Notes: generated from the sequence alone by a model not told the origin. Shown: positions 1 to 7,860, counted from the stretch's first letter. The stretch is 18,310 nucleotides of DNA from Alphaproteobacteria bacterium (GCA_026982585.1 JALSGW010000203.1:1-18310), one strand, 5' to 3'. Numbers and translations are program-made.

Positions 1-258
1 CAGCGCCGCAAAATCCCCCACCTCCAGGGACCGGGCGGTCTCCCGCAGGGCGAGCTGGGCGAGCCCGAGCTGCGCCAAGGCGAACAACAACACCCAGGCC
101 ATGGCATAGGAGAACAAACCATATCCCACGATGCCCAAACGCCTCGCCAGCACCACCTCCATCACGAACAACATCGCGATCTGGAACGATCGCAGGGCCA
201 GACTGGCCACAATCCCCACCGCCGGCCGACGGAAGAATGCGGATCCCAACCCGTTCAT
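1..258 (-). CDS. Oligosaccharide flippase (Wzx-like), N-terminal fragment
   Basis: Reading leftwards from the ATG at 258, the frame stays open for 86 codons to the window edge, so only the N-terminus is present. The visible protein begins MNGLGSAFFRRP, followed by a hydrophobic helix, VVLARRLGIVGYGLFSYAMA and then the stretch LAQLGLAQLALRETARSLE. The pattern ARxLGxxxYGxFxYA followed by LGLxxLxLRExAR is typical of polysaccharide flippases of the MATE/MviN superfamily (Wzx/RfbX-like). These move lipid-linked oligosaccharides across the inner membrane. The family assignment rests on this short piece. No good Shine-Dalgarno precedes 258. An in-frame ATG at 354 would add an arginine-rich 32-residue extension, so the start is uncertain. 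It diverges from a GT39-type glycosyltransferase, which fits a surface-glycan locus continuing to the left. Confidence 0.75.
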   Translation of the reverse strand, partial: MNGLGSAFFRRPAVGIVASLALRSFQIAMLFVMEVVLARRLGIVGYGLFSYAMAWVLLFALAQLGLAQLALRETARSLEVGDFAAL

Positions 259-646
259 CGAACGGCAGCCCACCTCATGGCCCGATCGCAGCGGCTCCGC
301 TGCCGAGGCGTCGCTCGCCTTCCCCCTCCGCCGCCTCCTTGGCAGGACCGGCATGGATGCGGCGATCGCCTCTCCCGCTTCGCGGCGCGCCCGTATCCCA
401 TCGTCCCTCCTCCAAGGGGCTCCCTTCCACGGCGCGCCCCTCCTCGAGGCTTCGCCGCGGCTGGCGGCGAGGCATGCGACCCGCTCCTATCAACCGCTTC
501 TCGCACCGTCGATCATCCACCGCGCCACGGCCGGCGAAAAACGCCCCGCCGTGCAGTCCGGGATGCCGTCCCGCGCGCCGCTTCGTCGCCCGGTACGCCC
601 GCCCGTAGACAGCACCCTCCGGCTCGGTTAGCCGAAGCTTCGCCTC
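259..646. other. Divergent intergenic region without a supported gene
   Basis: About 390 bases lie between the divergent flippase and glycosyltransferase starts. Open frames run through it on both strands, but their translations are arginine-, proline- and alanine-rich and resemble no family I know, which is typical of chance frames in very GC-rich DNA. The minus frame of the flippase is open to an alternative ATG at 354, so part of the left side may be coding. The region probably holds promoters for both flanking genes. I see no convincing -35/-10 pair. The only clear structures are two adjacent inverted repeats at its right end, listed separately. Confidence 0.5.
620..642. promoter_or_regulatory. 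Adjacent inverted repeats before the GT39 gene
   Basis: CGGCT and AGCCG (620-624 and 630-634) form a 5-bp stem with a 5-base loop. They overlap the perfect 10-bp palindrome CGAAGCTTCG at 633-642, four bases before the proposed ATG at 647. The structures could be an operator or a 5' leader hairpin; in GC-rich DNA a short stem can also occur by chance. If the true start is 668, they lie about 25 bases upstream of it. Confidence 0.25.
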
Positions 647-2368
647 ATGGGCGGATGGACGGCGGGCATGCAGGAAAGCGGTTTTCTCCTGCGGAGACTG
701 TTCGGCACCAAGGGACATGCGGCGGCCTTGGACACCCACGCCGGCCTGCTGCCGGCGCTGCTCCTGTTCGCGGCCTCCCTTGTCTTCTATGCGATCAATC
801 TCGCGGCCCCCGCCGTCGACCACGACGAACTCCAGCACATCCTGGCCGCGCGCAGCCTGCTCGAGCGCGGCGAGCCGGCGATCGCCGAGGGCTATTACAC
901 CCGCGGCCTGCTCTTCACCTGGATGGTGGCGGCGAGCTTCGCCGTCTTCGGCGACGGCCTGTCCGCAGCCCGCCTGCCCGCAGCCCTCTTCATGGCCGCC
1001 CTGGTCGCCCTGCTGTTCGCCTGGCTGCGGCGCGAAAGCGACCACAGGGCCGCCCTTTGGGCTGCGCTGCTGTTCGCCTTCTCGCCCTTCGCGGTGGAGC
1101 TCGCCCGCTTCGCCCGCTTCTACGCGCCGCAGATGTTCTTCGTCTTCCTCGGCGCCGTCTGCCTCTATGCGGCGCTGAAACCGGAGCGCTCGGGGCGGCG
1201 CCGGCTGCTGCTCCTGGCCGCGGCGGCAGCAAGCCTCCTTCTCGCCCTCCACTTCCAGCCCACCACCCTCTTCGCCGTGCTCGGCCTCGGCCTGTGGGCC
1301 TGCGGGGTGTTGTTGTGGGCGGGGCTGCGATCGGGATGGTGGGCGCGGCGGCCGAAGCTGGCCAAAGGCGCGCTCCTCGCCCTGCCCCTCTTCGCCCTGG
1401 CCGGGGCGTGGCTGTTTTCGGATCTGCTGGTGTGGGCCTGGAGCCAGTACCGCAACACGCCGCTGTTCAACGCCGACACCCGCGATGCGGTGTGGTACTA
1501 CCATCTCTGGTACATGCTCTACTATCCCACCCTCTGGACCCTCACCCCGCTGCTGGTGCTGTTCGCCCTCTACCGCTATCCGCGCCCCACCCTCTTCCTC
1601 GCCGCGCTGTTCCTGGTGGGCTTTCTCCTCAACTCCTTCGCCGGCCCCAAGGCGCGGCGCTATCTGGGCTACGCCCAGCCCTTCCTCTTCGCCCTGTGGG
1701 GCCTGTCGCTGGCGCTGCTCTGGCCGCGGCTGCACGCCCTTCTGGCCGAGGGCCGCGCGCGGCTCGCCGGCTTTCTGGTCGGGCTGGGGTGGCTGCGCCG
1801 TGCGGCCCTGGCGCTGCCTGCTGTGGCGGTGGCGCTCGTGGTGCTGGTCAACCCCTTCTGGCTGCGCAGCCTGGCCCTGATCGCCGACGTGCGTTTGCCC
1901 TTCGAACGGGAGGACGTGCGCCTCGAGCGGGCGGCGGAGGCGCTCGCCGCGGAAGTGGCGGCTGCGGATGTGGTGGTCACCACCATGGAGCTGCACATGC
2001 TCTACGTCTTCGGCCGCTATGATCTGCTCTACAATCGCAGCCGTCGCGACGAGCTGCCGCCCTCCGAGCGGCGGGACTTCGGCACCGATCCCAGGACCGG
2101 GCGACGGGTGATCGGAAGCCTTGCCGCCCTGTTGCAGGTGGTGGACTGTTATCCGCGCGGGCTTCTCGTGACCAGCCAGAACCACTGGCGGCTGGATTTC
2201 ACCATCGAGCCCGAGGCCAAGCGCTGGATCGAATCCCGCATGGAGCCGGTGCCGGTGCCGGAGGAGAGCGGGGTGCGCGCCTTTCGCTGGCGCAGCGAGG
2301 TGGCGCCCGGGGATCCGCGCTGCCGCGCGCTCGCCGCCCGCTGGCGGCCTCCGGGGCGGCCGGGATGA
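647..2368 (+). CDS. GT39-type membrane glycosyltransferase
   Basis: The product has 573 residues and many hydrophobic helices. It resembles the GT-C fold glycosyltransferases of the GT39/ArnT/PMT group, which transfer sugars from polyprenyl-phosphate donors to acceptors on the outer face of the inner membrane. The key sign is the acidic motif in the first extracytoplasmic loop, AVDHDELQH around residues 57-64, followed by the family-like stretch GYYTRGLLFTW and later FARFYAPQMFF. The C-terminal ~150 residues, from about residue 420, are soluble and probably periplasmic. The donor and acceptor cannot be read from sequence. Neither candidate start has a strong ribosome binding site: 647 has none, and an in-frame ATG at 668 is preceded by a weak GGACGGCGGG. 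It diverges from the flippase, consistent with surface glycan assembly or modification. Confidence 0.8.
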   Translation: MGGWTAGMQESGFLLRRLFGTKGHAAALDTHAGLLPALLLFAASLVFYAINLAAPAVDHDELQHILAARSLLERGEPAIAEGYYTRGLLFTWMVAASFAVFGDGLSAARLPAALFMAALVALLFAWLRRESDHRAALWAALLFAFSPFAVELARFARFYAPQMFFVFLGAVCLYAALKPERSGRRRLLLLAAAAASLLLALHFQPTTLFAVLGLGLWACGVLLWAGLRSGWWARRPKLAKGALLALPLFALAGAWLFSDLLVWAWSQYRNTPLFNADTRDAVWYYHLWYMLYYPTLWTLTPLLVLFALYRYPRPTLFLAALFLVGFLLNSFAGPKARRYLGYAQPFLFALWGLSLALLWPRLHALLAEGRARLAGFLVGLGWLRRAALALPAVAVALVVLVNPFWLRSLALIADVRLPFEREDVRLERAAEALAAEVAAADVVVTTMELHMLYVFGRYDLLYNRSRRDELPPSERRDFGTDPRTGRRVIGSLAALLQVVDCYPRGLLVTSQNHWRLDFTIEPEAKRWIESRMEPVPVPEESGVRAFRWRSEVAPGDPRCRALAARWRPPGRPG

Positions 2369-2429
2369 CTTGCCTGCGCCGCCGTGCCGGCGCACAGAGG
2401 CGGCGGGGCCAGGATCGGGGAGGAGGAGC

Positions 2430-3179
2430 ATGCGGCCGATCGCTCTGGTGACGGGTGCCGGATCCGGGATCGGGCGCGCCTGTGCGCTCGCGCTCGCCGA
2501 GGAGGGCTTTGTGCTGGTGCTGGCCGGGCGCAGGCGGGAGGCGCTCGAGGAGACCGCCGCCGCCATCGCCGCGGCCGGCGGCGAGGCGTGGCTGCAGCCC
2601 ACCGACGTCGCCGACGCCGATGCGGTGCGGGCGCTGTTCGCCGCCATCGAGGCGCGTCATGGCCGGCTCGACCTGCTGTTCAACAACGCCGGCATCGGCG
2701 CTCCGGCGGTGCCGGTGGACGAGCTCGCCCTCGCGGACTGGCGGCGGGTGGTGGAGGTCAATCTCAACGGCATGTTCTACTGCGCCCGCGAGGCCTTCGG
2801 CCTGATGCGCCGCCAGCGTCCGCAGGGCGGGCGGATCATCAACAACGGCTCCATCTCCGCCCACAGCCCCCGCCCCTTCTCGGCCCCCTACACCGCCACC
2901 AAACACGCCATCACCGGCCTCACCAAGGCGCTCGCCCTGGACGGGCGGCCCTTCGACATCGCCTGCGGCCAGATCGACATCGGCAACGCCGCCACCGACA
3001 TGACCGCGGCCATGGCGAAGGGGGTGATGCAGGCGGACGGCAGCCTGCGGCCCGAGCCGCGCATGCCGGTGGAGCGGGTGGCGGAGGCGGTGCGCTTCAT
3101 GGCGCGGCTGCCGCTCGATGCCAACGTCCTCTTCCTGACCGTGATGGCCACCAAGATGCCCTTCGTGGGCCGCGGCTGA
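2430..3179 (+). CDS. Short-chain dehydrogenase/reductase (SDR)
   Basis: This 249-residue protein is a complete classical SDR, an NAD(P)-dependent oxidoreductase of unknown substrate. The Rossmann nucleotide-binding motif TGAGSGIG is at residues 8-15 and NNAG at 85-88. The active site has Ser in the NGSISAHSP segment (about 141-143), Tyr154 and Lys158 in YTATK. Arginines follow the first Rossmann strand (AGRRREAL), which often goes with NADP preference (inference). I chose the ATG at 2430 because a strong GGGGAGGAGGAG lies directly upstream; a longer frame from 2370 would add 20 residues not typical of the family. It starts 61 bases after the glycosyltransferase on the same strand and may be cotranscribed with it, but nothing links the two functions. 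Confidence 0.9.
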   Translation: MRPIALVTGAGSGIGRACALALAEEGFVLVLAGRRREALEETAAAIAAAGGEAWLQPTDVADADAVRALFAAIEARHGRLDLLFNNAGIGAPAVPVDELALADWRRVVEVNLNGMFYCAREAFGLMRRQRPQGGRIINNGSISAHSPRPFSAPYTATKHAITGLTKALALDGRPFDIACGQIDIGNAATDMTAAMAKGVMQADGSLRPEPRMPVERVAEAVRFMARLPLDANVLFLTVMATKMPFVGRG

Positions 3180-3232
3180 GCCCCCTTGCGGGGACGCGGC
3201 GCTGCGGGGCGGTGCGGAGCGGGAGCGCGGCC

Positions 3233-3427
3233 ATGACCCCATCCCTCGTCCCGGGAGCGGTGGTGCGCCACCCGGACCGGCCGGAGTGGGGGCTCGGGCG
3301 GGTGCAGTCGGTCTCCGGGGAGCGGGCGACGGTGGACTTCGACCACCGGGGCAAGGTCACCCTGGACCTGCGCCGGGTGCGGCTGGTGCTGGTGGAGCCG
3401 CCGCGCCCGCCCCATCCCCTGCCCTGA
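3233..3427 (+). CDS. DUF3553 small protein
   Basis: The 64-residue product reads LVPGAVVRHPDRPEWGLGRV, then QSVSGERATVDFDHRGKVTL and a short tail. The pattern of a VRHPxRPEWGxGxVQS strand pair followed by VxFxHxGKVxLD matches DUF3553, a small beta-rich family I know mainly from alphaproteobacteria. It resembles SH3-like or KOW-like folds. Function is unknown. The start at 3233 is preceded by GGGAGCG. It lies 53 bases after the SDR stop on the same strand. Its last 71 bases overlap, in antisense, the end of the convergent FkbM gene. Confidence 0.75.
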   Translation: MTPSLVPGAVVRHPDRPEWGLGRVQSVSGERATVDFDHRGKVTLDLRRVRLVLVEPPRPPHPLP

Positions 3428-4163
3428 TCGCCCACAGATCGCCCGCCCGCCCGAGACGCTCGAGAGCGGCGAGGGCCGCCTCGGGGGGGAGGCCCTGGAA
3501 GCGAAAGCGCGCCTCCTCGCCGGCGGTGAAGGCATAGCGGTAGCAGGCGAGCCGGGCGAGGCGGGCGAGACAGCGGCGGGTGTGGGACAGGCGCTCGGGC
3601 AGATGCTCGAAGGACAACGCCGCGAGCGGCCGGCTCAGGCCCAAGAGCGCCTCCGCCTCGAGCCCCTCGAGGTCGAGCTTGACGAAGGCGGGCAGGCCGA
3701 AGCGGGCGACGAGCCGGTCGAGGGTGGTGGCCTCCACCCGGATCCGGTGCCGGTAGCGCACCCCCTGGCGCTCCATGAGGGCGACGAAGGCGGGATCGGC
3801 GCTGGAGACGGTGGGGGTGGCGGGGGCGATGTGGAGGGTGAGGGCGCCGGGTCGGGCGGCGAGGGCCTGCTCCAACACCACCACCCGCTCCTCGCCCGCA
3901 AAGCGCCGGCGCAACAGGCGGGCGAAGCGGGGATGGGGTTCGAGGGCCACCACCCGGGCGCCGAGCGCGAGGAAGGTGCGGGTGCGGCTGCCGAGGTGGG
4001 CGCCGGCGTCGACGGCGAGCGCGCCTTGGGGGAGATGGGGGCGGTACAGGCGGGCCAGGCGGCGGCGGTGTCCGGGCCGGCATTCGTAGAGGAGCAGGGA
4101 GCGGAGCAGCCCGTAGAGCTCCGCCCAACCCCAGCCTGGTATACGCGGATCCCCGTCTGCCAT
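3357..4163 (-). CDS. FkbM-family SAM-dependent methyltransferase
   Basis: This 268-residue protein has the FkbM methyltransferase layout. The SAM-binding glycine loop VDAGAHLGSRT is at about 51-61. The acidic end of the second strand is ALEPHP at 73-78. The family hallmark VKLDLEGLE is at 161-169, and the region ends in DLWAIRA near 242-248. FkbM enzymes are usually O-methyltransferases acting on sugars or natural-product hydroxyls; the substrate here is unknown. The ATG shares one base with the ribA stop (TGATG on the minus strand), so translation is probably coupled to ribA. The final ~18 residues are Ala/Pro/Gly-rich, lie beyond the conserved domain and overlap the convergent DUF3553 gene, so they may be dispensable. 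Confidence 0.85.
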   Translation of the reverse strand: MADGDPRIPGWGWAELYGLLRSLLLYECRPGHRRRLARLYRPHLPQGALAVDAGAHLGSRTRTFLALGARVVALEPHPRFARLLRRRFAGEERVVVLEQALAARPGALTLHIAPATPTVSSADPAFVALMERQGVRYRHRIRVEATTLDRLVARFGLPAFVKLDLEGLEAEALLGLSRPLAALSFEHLPERLSHTRRCLARLARLACYRYAFTAGEEARFRFQGLPPEAALAALERLGRAGDLWAIRAGDGAGAAAPPAPAAPGAGPG

Positions 4164-5269
4164 CAAAAGGGTGAGCGACGGTCGCCGAGGATGGCGCGCA
4201 GCCGCGCCAGGTCGAGCAGATGGCCGCTGCGGTGCGCCTTGGTCTCCAGATAGAAGGCGTTGTGCGGCCCCCGTCCCGCCCGGTGCGCCACCCGCGCCGC
4301 CACCGCGATGCCGTGGCGGGCCAGCGATTCGACCTTGTCGGGATTGTTGGTCAGCAGCCGCACCCGGGGGATGCGCAGCTGGCGCAGCATGGTGGCGGCG
4401 GCCAGGAAGTCGCGCTCGTCCGGCTCGAAGCCGAGGTGGATGTTGGCGTCCACCGTATCCAGCCCGCCCCCCTGCAGCCGGTAGGCGCGCAGCTTGTTGA
4501 CCAGCCCGATCCCCCGCCCCTCCTGGCGCAGGTAGAGCAGCACCCCGCAGCCCTCCTCGCGCATGCGGGCGAGCGCCGCCTCCAGCTGCGGTCCGCAGTC
4601 GCAGCGCAGCGAGCCGAAGATGTCGCCGGTGAAACATTCCGAGTGCAGCCGGCAGAGCGGCGCCGTGTCGTGTTCGGGGGTGCCGATCACCACCGCATAT
4701 TGTTCGATGCCCCCATCGGCCGGGCGGAAGGCGACGAAACGCGCCCGCTCCGCCCGGGCCAGCGGCACCTCCGCCTCCACCACCGGCCGCAGGCTCTGCG
4801 CCGACCACATGCGGTAGCGGGCGAGCGCGTCCGCCGCCAGCACCACCGCCCCCTCCCCCTCCGGCGCCACCGCCGCCGCCGGCAGCAGCCGGGCGAGCTT
4901 GCACAGCTCCACCGCCGCCTCCTCCTCGGCCGAGGCGAGGCGCACGTCCTGCACCACGAACGGCAGCGGCGCCCGGATCTCCTGCAGGGGATCGGCGAAG
5001 GCGGCGAGGATCTCGGCCCGCCGCCGGCCGGCCAGCAACACCCGGTAGCTGCGCTCCGCCTCCACCGGAAAGCCCAGGGTGAGCAGCCGCCAGCCGCTCA
5101 GCACCAGGTCCGTCGCCGGCCGCTCCAGCACCTCCGCCGGCGCCGTCTCCACCGCCCAGGCGCACACCCGCTGTCCGCCGCGCAGCTCCACCCCCACCCC
5201 GCAGCGCAGCGCCCGCTCCGCGAGCGCGATCGCGAACATCCCCTCCATCGCATCCCGCCCCAAGGCCAT
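4163..5269 (-). CDS. ribA: GTP cyclohydrolase II, long alphaproteobacterial type
   Basis: RibA opens GTP to 2,5-diamino-6-ribosylamino-4(3H)-pyrimidinone 5'-phosphate, formate and pyrophosphate, the entry step to riboflavin. The C-terminal ~200 residues are canonical. The zinc ligands are Cys212, Cys223 and Cys225 in the HSEC...LRCDC segment. Other motifs are LRQEGRGIGL (248-257), KLRAYRLQ with Tyr263, GFEPDERDF (280-288) and LLTNNPDKV (305-313). Tyr263 aligns by eye with E. coli Tyr105, so ordinary GTP cyclohydrolase II chemistry is expected. The 368-residue length exceeds the ~200 of E. coli RibA. The extra ~160 N-terminal residues lack recognisable DHBP synthase motifs and resemble the extension I recall in alphaproteobacterial RibA. 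The ATG at 5269 has GGGAG immediately upstream; Met8 and Met11 are alternatives. No FMN riboswitch is visible in the 162-base leader. FkbM follows with overlapping stop and start codons. Confidence 0.93.
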   Translation of the reverse strand: MALGRDAMEGMFAIALAERALRCGVGVELRGGQRVCAWAVETAPAEVLERPATDLVLSGWRLLTLGFPVEAERSYRVLLAGRRRAEILAAFADPLQEIRAPLPFVVQDVRLASAEEEAAVELCKLARLLPAAAVAPEGEGAVVLAADALARYRMWSAQSLRPVVEAEVPLARAERARFVAFRPADGGIEQYAVVIGTPEHDTAPLCRLHSECFTGDIFGSLRCDCGPQLEAALARMREEGCGVLLYLRQEGRGIGLVNKLRAYRLQGGGLDTVDANIHLGFEPDERDFLAAATMLRQLRIPRVRLLTNNPDKVESLARHGIAVAARVAHRAGRGPHNAFYLETKAHRSGHLLDLARLRAILGDRRSPF

Positions 5270-5298
5270 CTCCCGTTCCCGAAGCCGGCCGCGCGTCT

Positions 5299-5327
5299 CA
5301 CATAAACCTGGACCGGCGGCGAACCAA
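5299..5327 (-). promoter_or_regulatory. Possible ribA promoter
   Basis: On the minus strand TTGGTT (5322-5327) and TATGTG (5299-5304) are separated by exactly 17 bases, resembling a sigma-70-type -35/-10 pair. Transcription would start about 20-25 bases before the ribA ATG, too short a leader for a riboswitch. The match is partial, and alphaproteobacterial promoters vary, so this is a weak call. Confidence 0.3.
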
Positions 5328-5431
5328 TTCCCCGCGCTCAGCCGCCCTCACGGACATACGATCACAGCCCGCTTGTCCGAACCCGGCCGAAGGCGCATGT
5401 TGACGGTCGGATCCGGGGGATCCCAGCCGCC

Positions 5432-6124
5432 GTGGCCACGAGCCGTTCCCTCCCCTTCGCCGCACCGGCTTCGGCGGGGCTCGTCTGCGCGCCCGTGGTC
5501 GCCGCCGCCGCCCTGTGGCTCGGCCTCGCCCCCCTTCCCGCACTCGCCACCTACGGGCTTTTGGTGCTGCTGGTGGCGCTCGCCTTCCGCCGCCAGGGCC
5601 TTGCGGTGTTCGGCCCCGCCAACGCCCTCACCCTGTTGCGCTACGCGCTGGCCCTGCTGCTGCTGCTGGACGGGGTGGCGGAGCGGGCGGTCTCCTGGTC
5701 GCTGTTCGCGGTGGCGGCGGCGGCGCTGCTGCTGGACGCCCTGGACGGCCGGCTCGCCCGCCGGCTCGGCTGCGCGAGCCGCTTCGGCGCCCGCCTCGAC
5801 CTGGAGGCGGACGCCCTCTTCCTCCTCGCCGCCGGCTCCGCCCTGTGGCTCGCCGGCCGCGCCGGCCCCTGGGTGCTGCTCGCCGGGCTGCTGCGTCCCG
5901 CCTTCCTGCTCGCCGGCCGGATGATTCCGCGGCTGGCCCGCCCGCTGCCGCCGAGCCGCCGGCGCGCCTGGGTGTGCGGCGGCGCCGCCACCGCTCTCGC
6001 CCTCGCCCTCGCCCCGCCGCTCGCCCCCGCCGCCGCGGCGGTGCTGGCGGCCCTCGCCACCTGGGCCCTCGCCTTCTCCTTCGCCCGCGACCTCTGGATC
6101 CTGCTGCGGCCCCGCACCCCATGA
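5432..6124 (+). CDS. CDP-alcohol phosphatidyltransferase family membrane protein
   Basis: The enzyme joins a CDP-linked lipid (or CDP-alcohol) to an alcohol acceptor at the inner membrane to make a phospholipid. The diagnostic motif DxxDGxxARx8GxxxDxxxD is fully present, with Asp102, Asp105, Gly106, Ala109, Arg110, Gly119, Asp123 and Asp127. The rest of the 230 residues form several hydrophobic helices, as expected for the family. The acceptor cannot be told from sequence; family members make phosphatidylglycerol phosphate, phosphatidylserine, inositol lipids and others. The start is a GTG at 5432 with only a loosely placed GGGGG upstream, so it could be slightly off. The stop overlaps the next gene's start (ATGA), so the sulfatase-like hydrolase is very probably translated with it. 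Confidence 0.85.
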   Translation: MATSRSLPFAAPASAGLVCAPVVAAAALWLGLAPLPALATYGLLVLLVALAFRRQGLAVFGPANALTLLRYALALLLLLDGVAERAVSWSLFAVAAAALLLDALDGRLARRLGCASRFGARLDLEADALFLLAAGSALWLAGRAGPWVLLAGLLRPAFLLAGRMIPRLARPLPPSRRRAWVCGGAATALALALAPPLAPAAAAVLAALATWALAFSFARDLWILLRPRTP

Positions 6125-7860
6125 CCCGGCGCCGGCTCGCGGTGGCGGCGTCCGCGCTGCTCGGCCTCGACCTCCTGCTGCAGCCGGCCTCGCCCCTCCC
6201 GCCGGCGGCGGAGCTCCTGTTCGGCGCCGGTTTGCTGTTGCTCGTGCCCCGCCCCGCCGTTGCGCGCGCGGTGGCGGCGCTGTGGCTGCTGCTCGCGCTG
6301 CTGGCCCTCGCCGAGTTTGCGCTGGAGCTGCAGTTCGGACGCCCGCTGCGGCTTGCCGACGATGTGCGGCTCGTCGGGGTGCTGTGGGAGGTGCTGTGGC
6401 AGGTGTTGCCCTCCGGGGTGGGGGCGCTCGCCCTCGCCCTCGCCCTCGCGCTGCCGGCGGCGTGCTTCGCCCTCGCCCGGCTCGCCGCCCGCGCGCTGCT
6501 GCAGCTGGCGCCGGGGCGAAGGCGGCTCGGCGCGCTGTGCGCGGCGCTCGCCCTGCTCGCCCCGGCCCTGCCCGGCCCGCCGCTCTCCACCGCCGCCTCC
6601 GAGCGCCTCCTGGCCCAGTTCGCCCGCTACCGGGAGGGGGAGGCCAAGCGGGCGCGGCTGCGCGAACAACTGGCCCGCCCCGATCCCATCCCGGCGCCGC
6701 CGCCGGGAGCCGCCCTCGGGCGCCGGGATGTGCTCGTCCTGTTCGTCGAATCCTACGGACGGGCGGCGCTCGCCCAGGCGGGGATCCGCGAACAGGTGCG
6801 GCCCGCCCTGGCAGCACTCGCCCGCCGTGCCCGGGCGCTCGGACTGGCGAGCGCAAGCGGCCTCATTCGCTCCCCCACCGCCGGCGGCCGCTCCTGGCTC
6901 GCCCACGCCACCCTCCTCACCGGCCTGTGGATCGACGAACAGGCGAGCTACGCCCTGCTCACCCGCAGCCGCCCGCGCACCCTCGCCCATCTGTTCGCCG
7001 CCTCCGGCCACCGCACCCGGCTCCTCGCCCCGGCCGTCGCCCGCCCCTGGCCCCAGGCCGCCGCCTACGGCTTCGAACGGGTCCTCACCGCCCCGGAGCT
7101 CGGCTACGCCGGGCCGCGTTTCGGCTGGCCGCCGGTGCCGGACCAGTTCGCCCTCGCGGCGCTCTTCCGCCGCGAGCTCCGCCCCCGCCCGCGGCCGCCG
7201 GTGTTCGCGGTGGTCCTGCTCGCATCAAGCCACAGCCCCTTCGCCCCGCTGCCGCCGCTCGTGCCCTGGGAGGAGCTGGGCGACGGGAGCCGCCTCAAGC
7301 CGCCCAAAGACGCAGACCCGCCCGCCGCCCTCTGGCTGCGCCCCGCCCGCCTCAAGCGCGCCTACGCGCGCGCCATCGCCCGGGTGCTCGCCACCCTCGA
7401 ATCCTTCCTCGCCGACCGCCTTGCGCCCTGCACCCTACTCATCGTGGTGGGCGACCACGAGCCGCCCGGGCTGGTCCTGGGCGGGCCGCCCGGCGATGCG
7501 GTGCCGATCCATCTGCTCAGCGACGATCCGCGCCTGCTCCGCCCCTTCCTGGCCCGGGGCCTGCGCCCGGGGCTGTGGCCCGACCTGCGCCCGCCCTCGC
7601 TCGGCATGGACGCCCTCTTCGCCCTCCTCGAAGAAGCCCATGCGGTGCCGGCAAGCCGCCACTGTCCGCTCAGCGGCGCTCCGGATCCGGCACCCAGGAG
7701 CAGGAAAGCGGCCGGGACTCCCCGGGGCGCATCTGCCACGCCCCAAGCGGCCGCCCCGCGCGGTCCAGCACCACCGCCGAGAGGGGACCGCCCTGGCCGG
7801 CGCCGGAATCGAGATGGAGGAGGCGGGCGCCCCGAGCGCCCGTGCGCATGCGCAGCTTAA
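6121..7860 (+). CDS. Membrane-anchored sulfatase/alkaline phosphatase-superfamily hydrolase
   Basis: About five hydrophobic helices fill residues ~5-150; a periplasmic catalytic domain follows. It shows VLFVESYGR (206-214), TAGGRSWLAHATLLTG (253-268), LLASSHSPFAPLPP (366-379) and VVGDHEPP (442-449). This resembles sulfatase-like phosphotransferases and hydrolases of the alkaline phosphatase superfamily, which includes LtaS and phosphoethanolamine transferases. The nucleophile is probably the Thr/Ser around 253-258 (inference). The ATG overlaps the upstream stop as ATGA. Paired with a CDP-alcohol phosphatidyltransferase, it may modify or transfer a phospholipid head group (inference). The recognisable domain ends near residue 515. 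The last ~63 residues are Pro/Arg/Gly-rich, overlap the convergent phosphoesterase gene antisense, and look like read-through to the next stop. Confidence 0.8.
   Translation: MTRRRLAVAASALLGLDLLLQPASPLPPAAELLFGAGLLLLVPRPAVARAVAALWLLLALLALAEFALELQFGRPLRLADDVRLVGVLWEVLWQVLPSGVGALALALALALPAACFALARLAARALLQLAPGRRRLGALCAALALLAPALPGPPLSTAASERLLAQFARYREGEAKRARLREQLARPDPIPAPPPGAALGRRDVLVLFVESYGRAALAQAGIREQVRPALAALARRARALGLASASGLIRSPTAGGRSWLAHATLLTGLWIDEQASYALLTRSRPRTLAHLFAASGHRTRLLAPAVARPWPQAAAYGFERVLTAPELGYAGPRFGWPPVPDQFALAALFRRELRPRPRPPVFAVVLLASSHSPFAPLPPLVPWEELGDGSRLKPPKDADPPAALWLRPARLKRAYARAIARVLATLESFLADRLAPCTLLIVVGDHEPPGLVLGGPPGDAVPIHLLSDDPRLLRPFLARGLRPGLWPDLRPPSLGMDALFALLEEAHAVPASRHCPLSGAPDPAPRSRKAAGTPRGASATPQAAAPRGPAPPPRGDRPGRRRNRDGGGGRPERPCACAA

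Noticed and set aside
361..370. The palindrome GGCGATCGCC in the flippase/GT39 gap
   Set aside because: A single GC-rich palindrome is expected by chance in this DNA; it has no partner copies or clear position relative to a promoter.
131..631. A 166-codon plus-strand frame starting MPKRLAS
   Set aside because: It is antisense to the flippase start and continues as Arg/Pro/Ala-rich sequence without family resemblance.
275..2647. A 790-codon minus-strand open frame opposite the GT39 and SDR genes
   Set aside because: The composition is low-complexity Gly/Glu/Arg with no domain motif, while the plus strand has convincing families.
5270..5431. An FMN riboswitch upstream of ribA
   Set aside because: The gap is 162 bases and I do not see the conserved RFN-element cores; the likely promoter leaves a leader of only about 20-25 bases.
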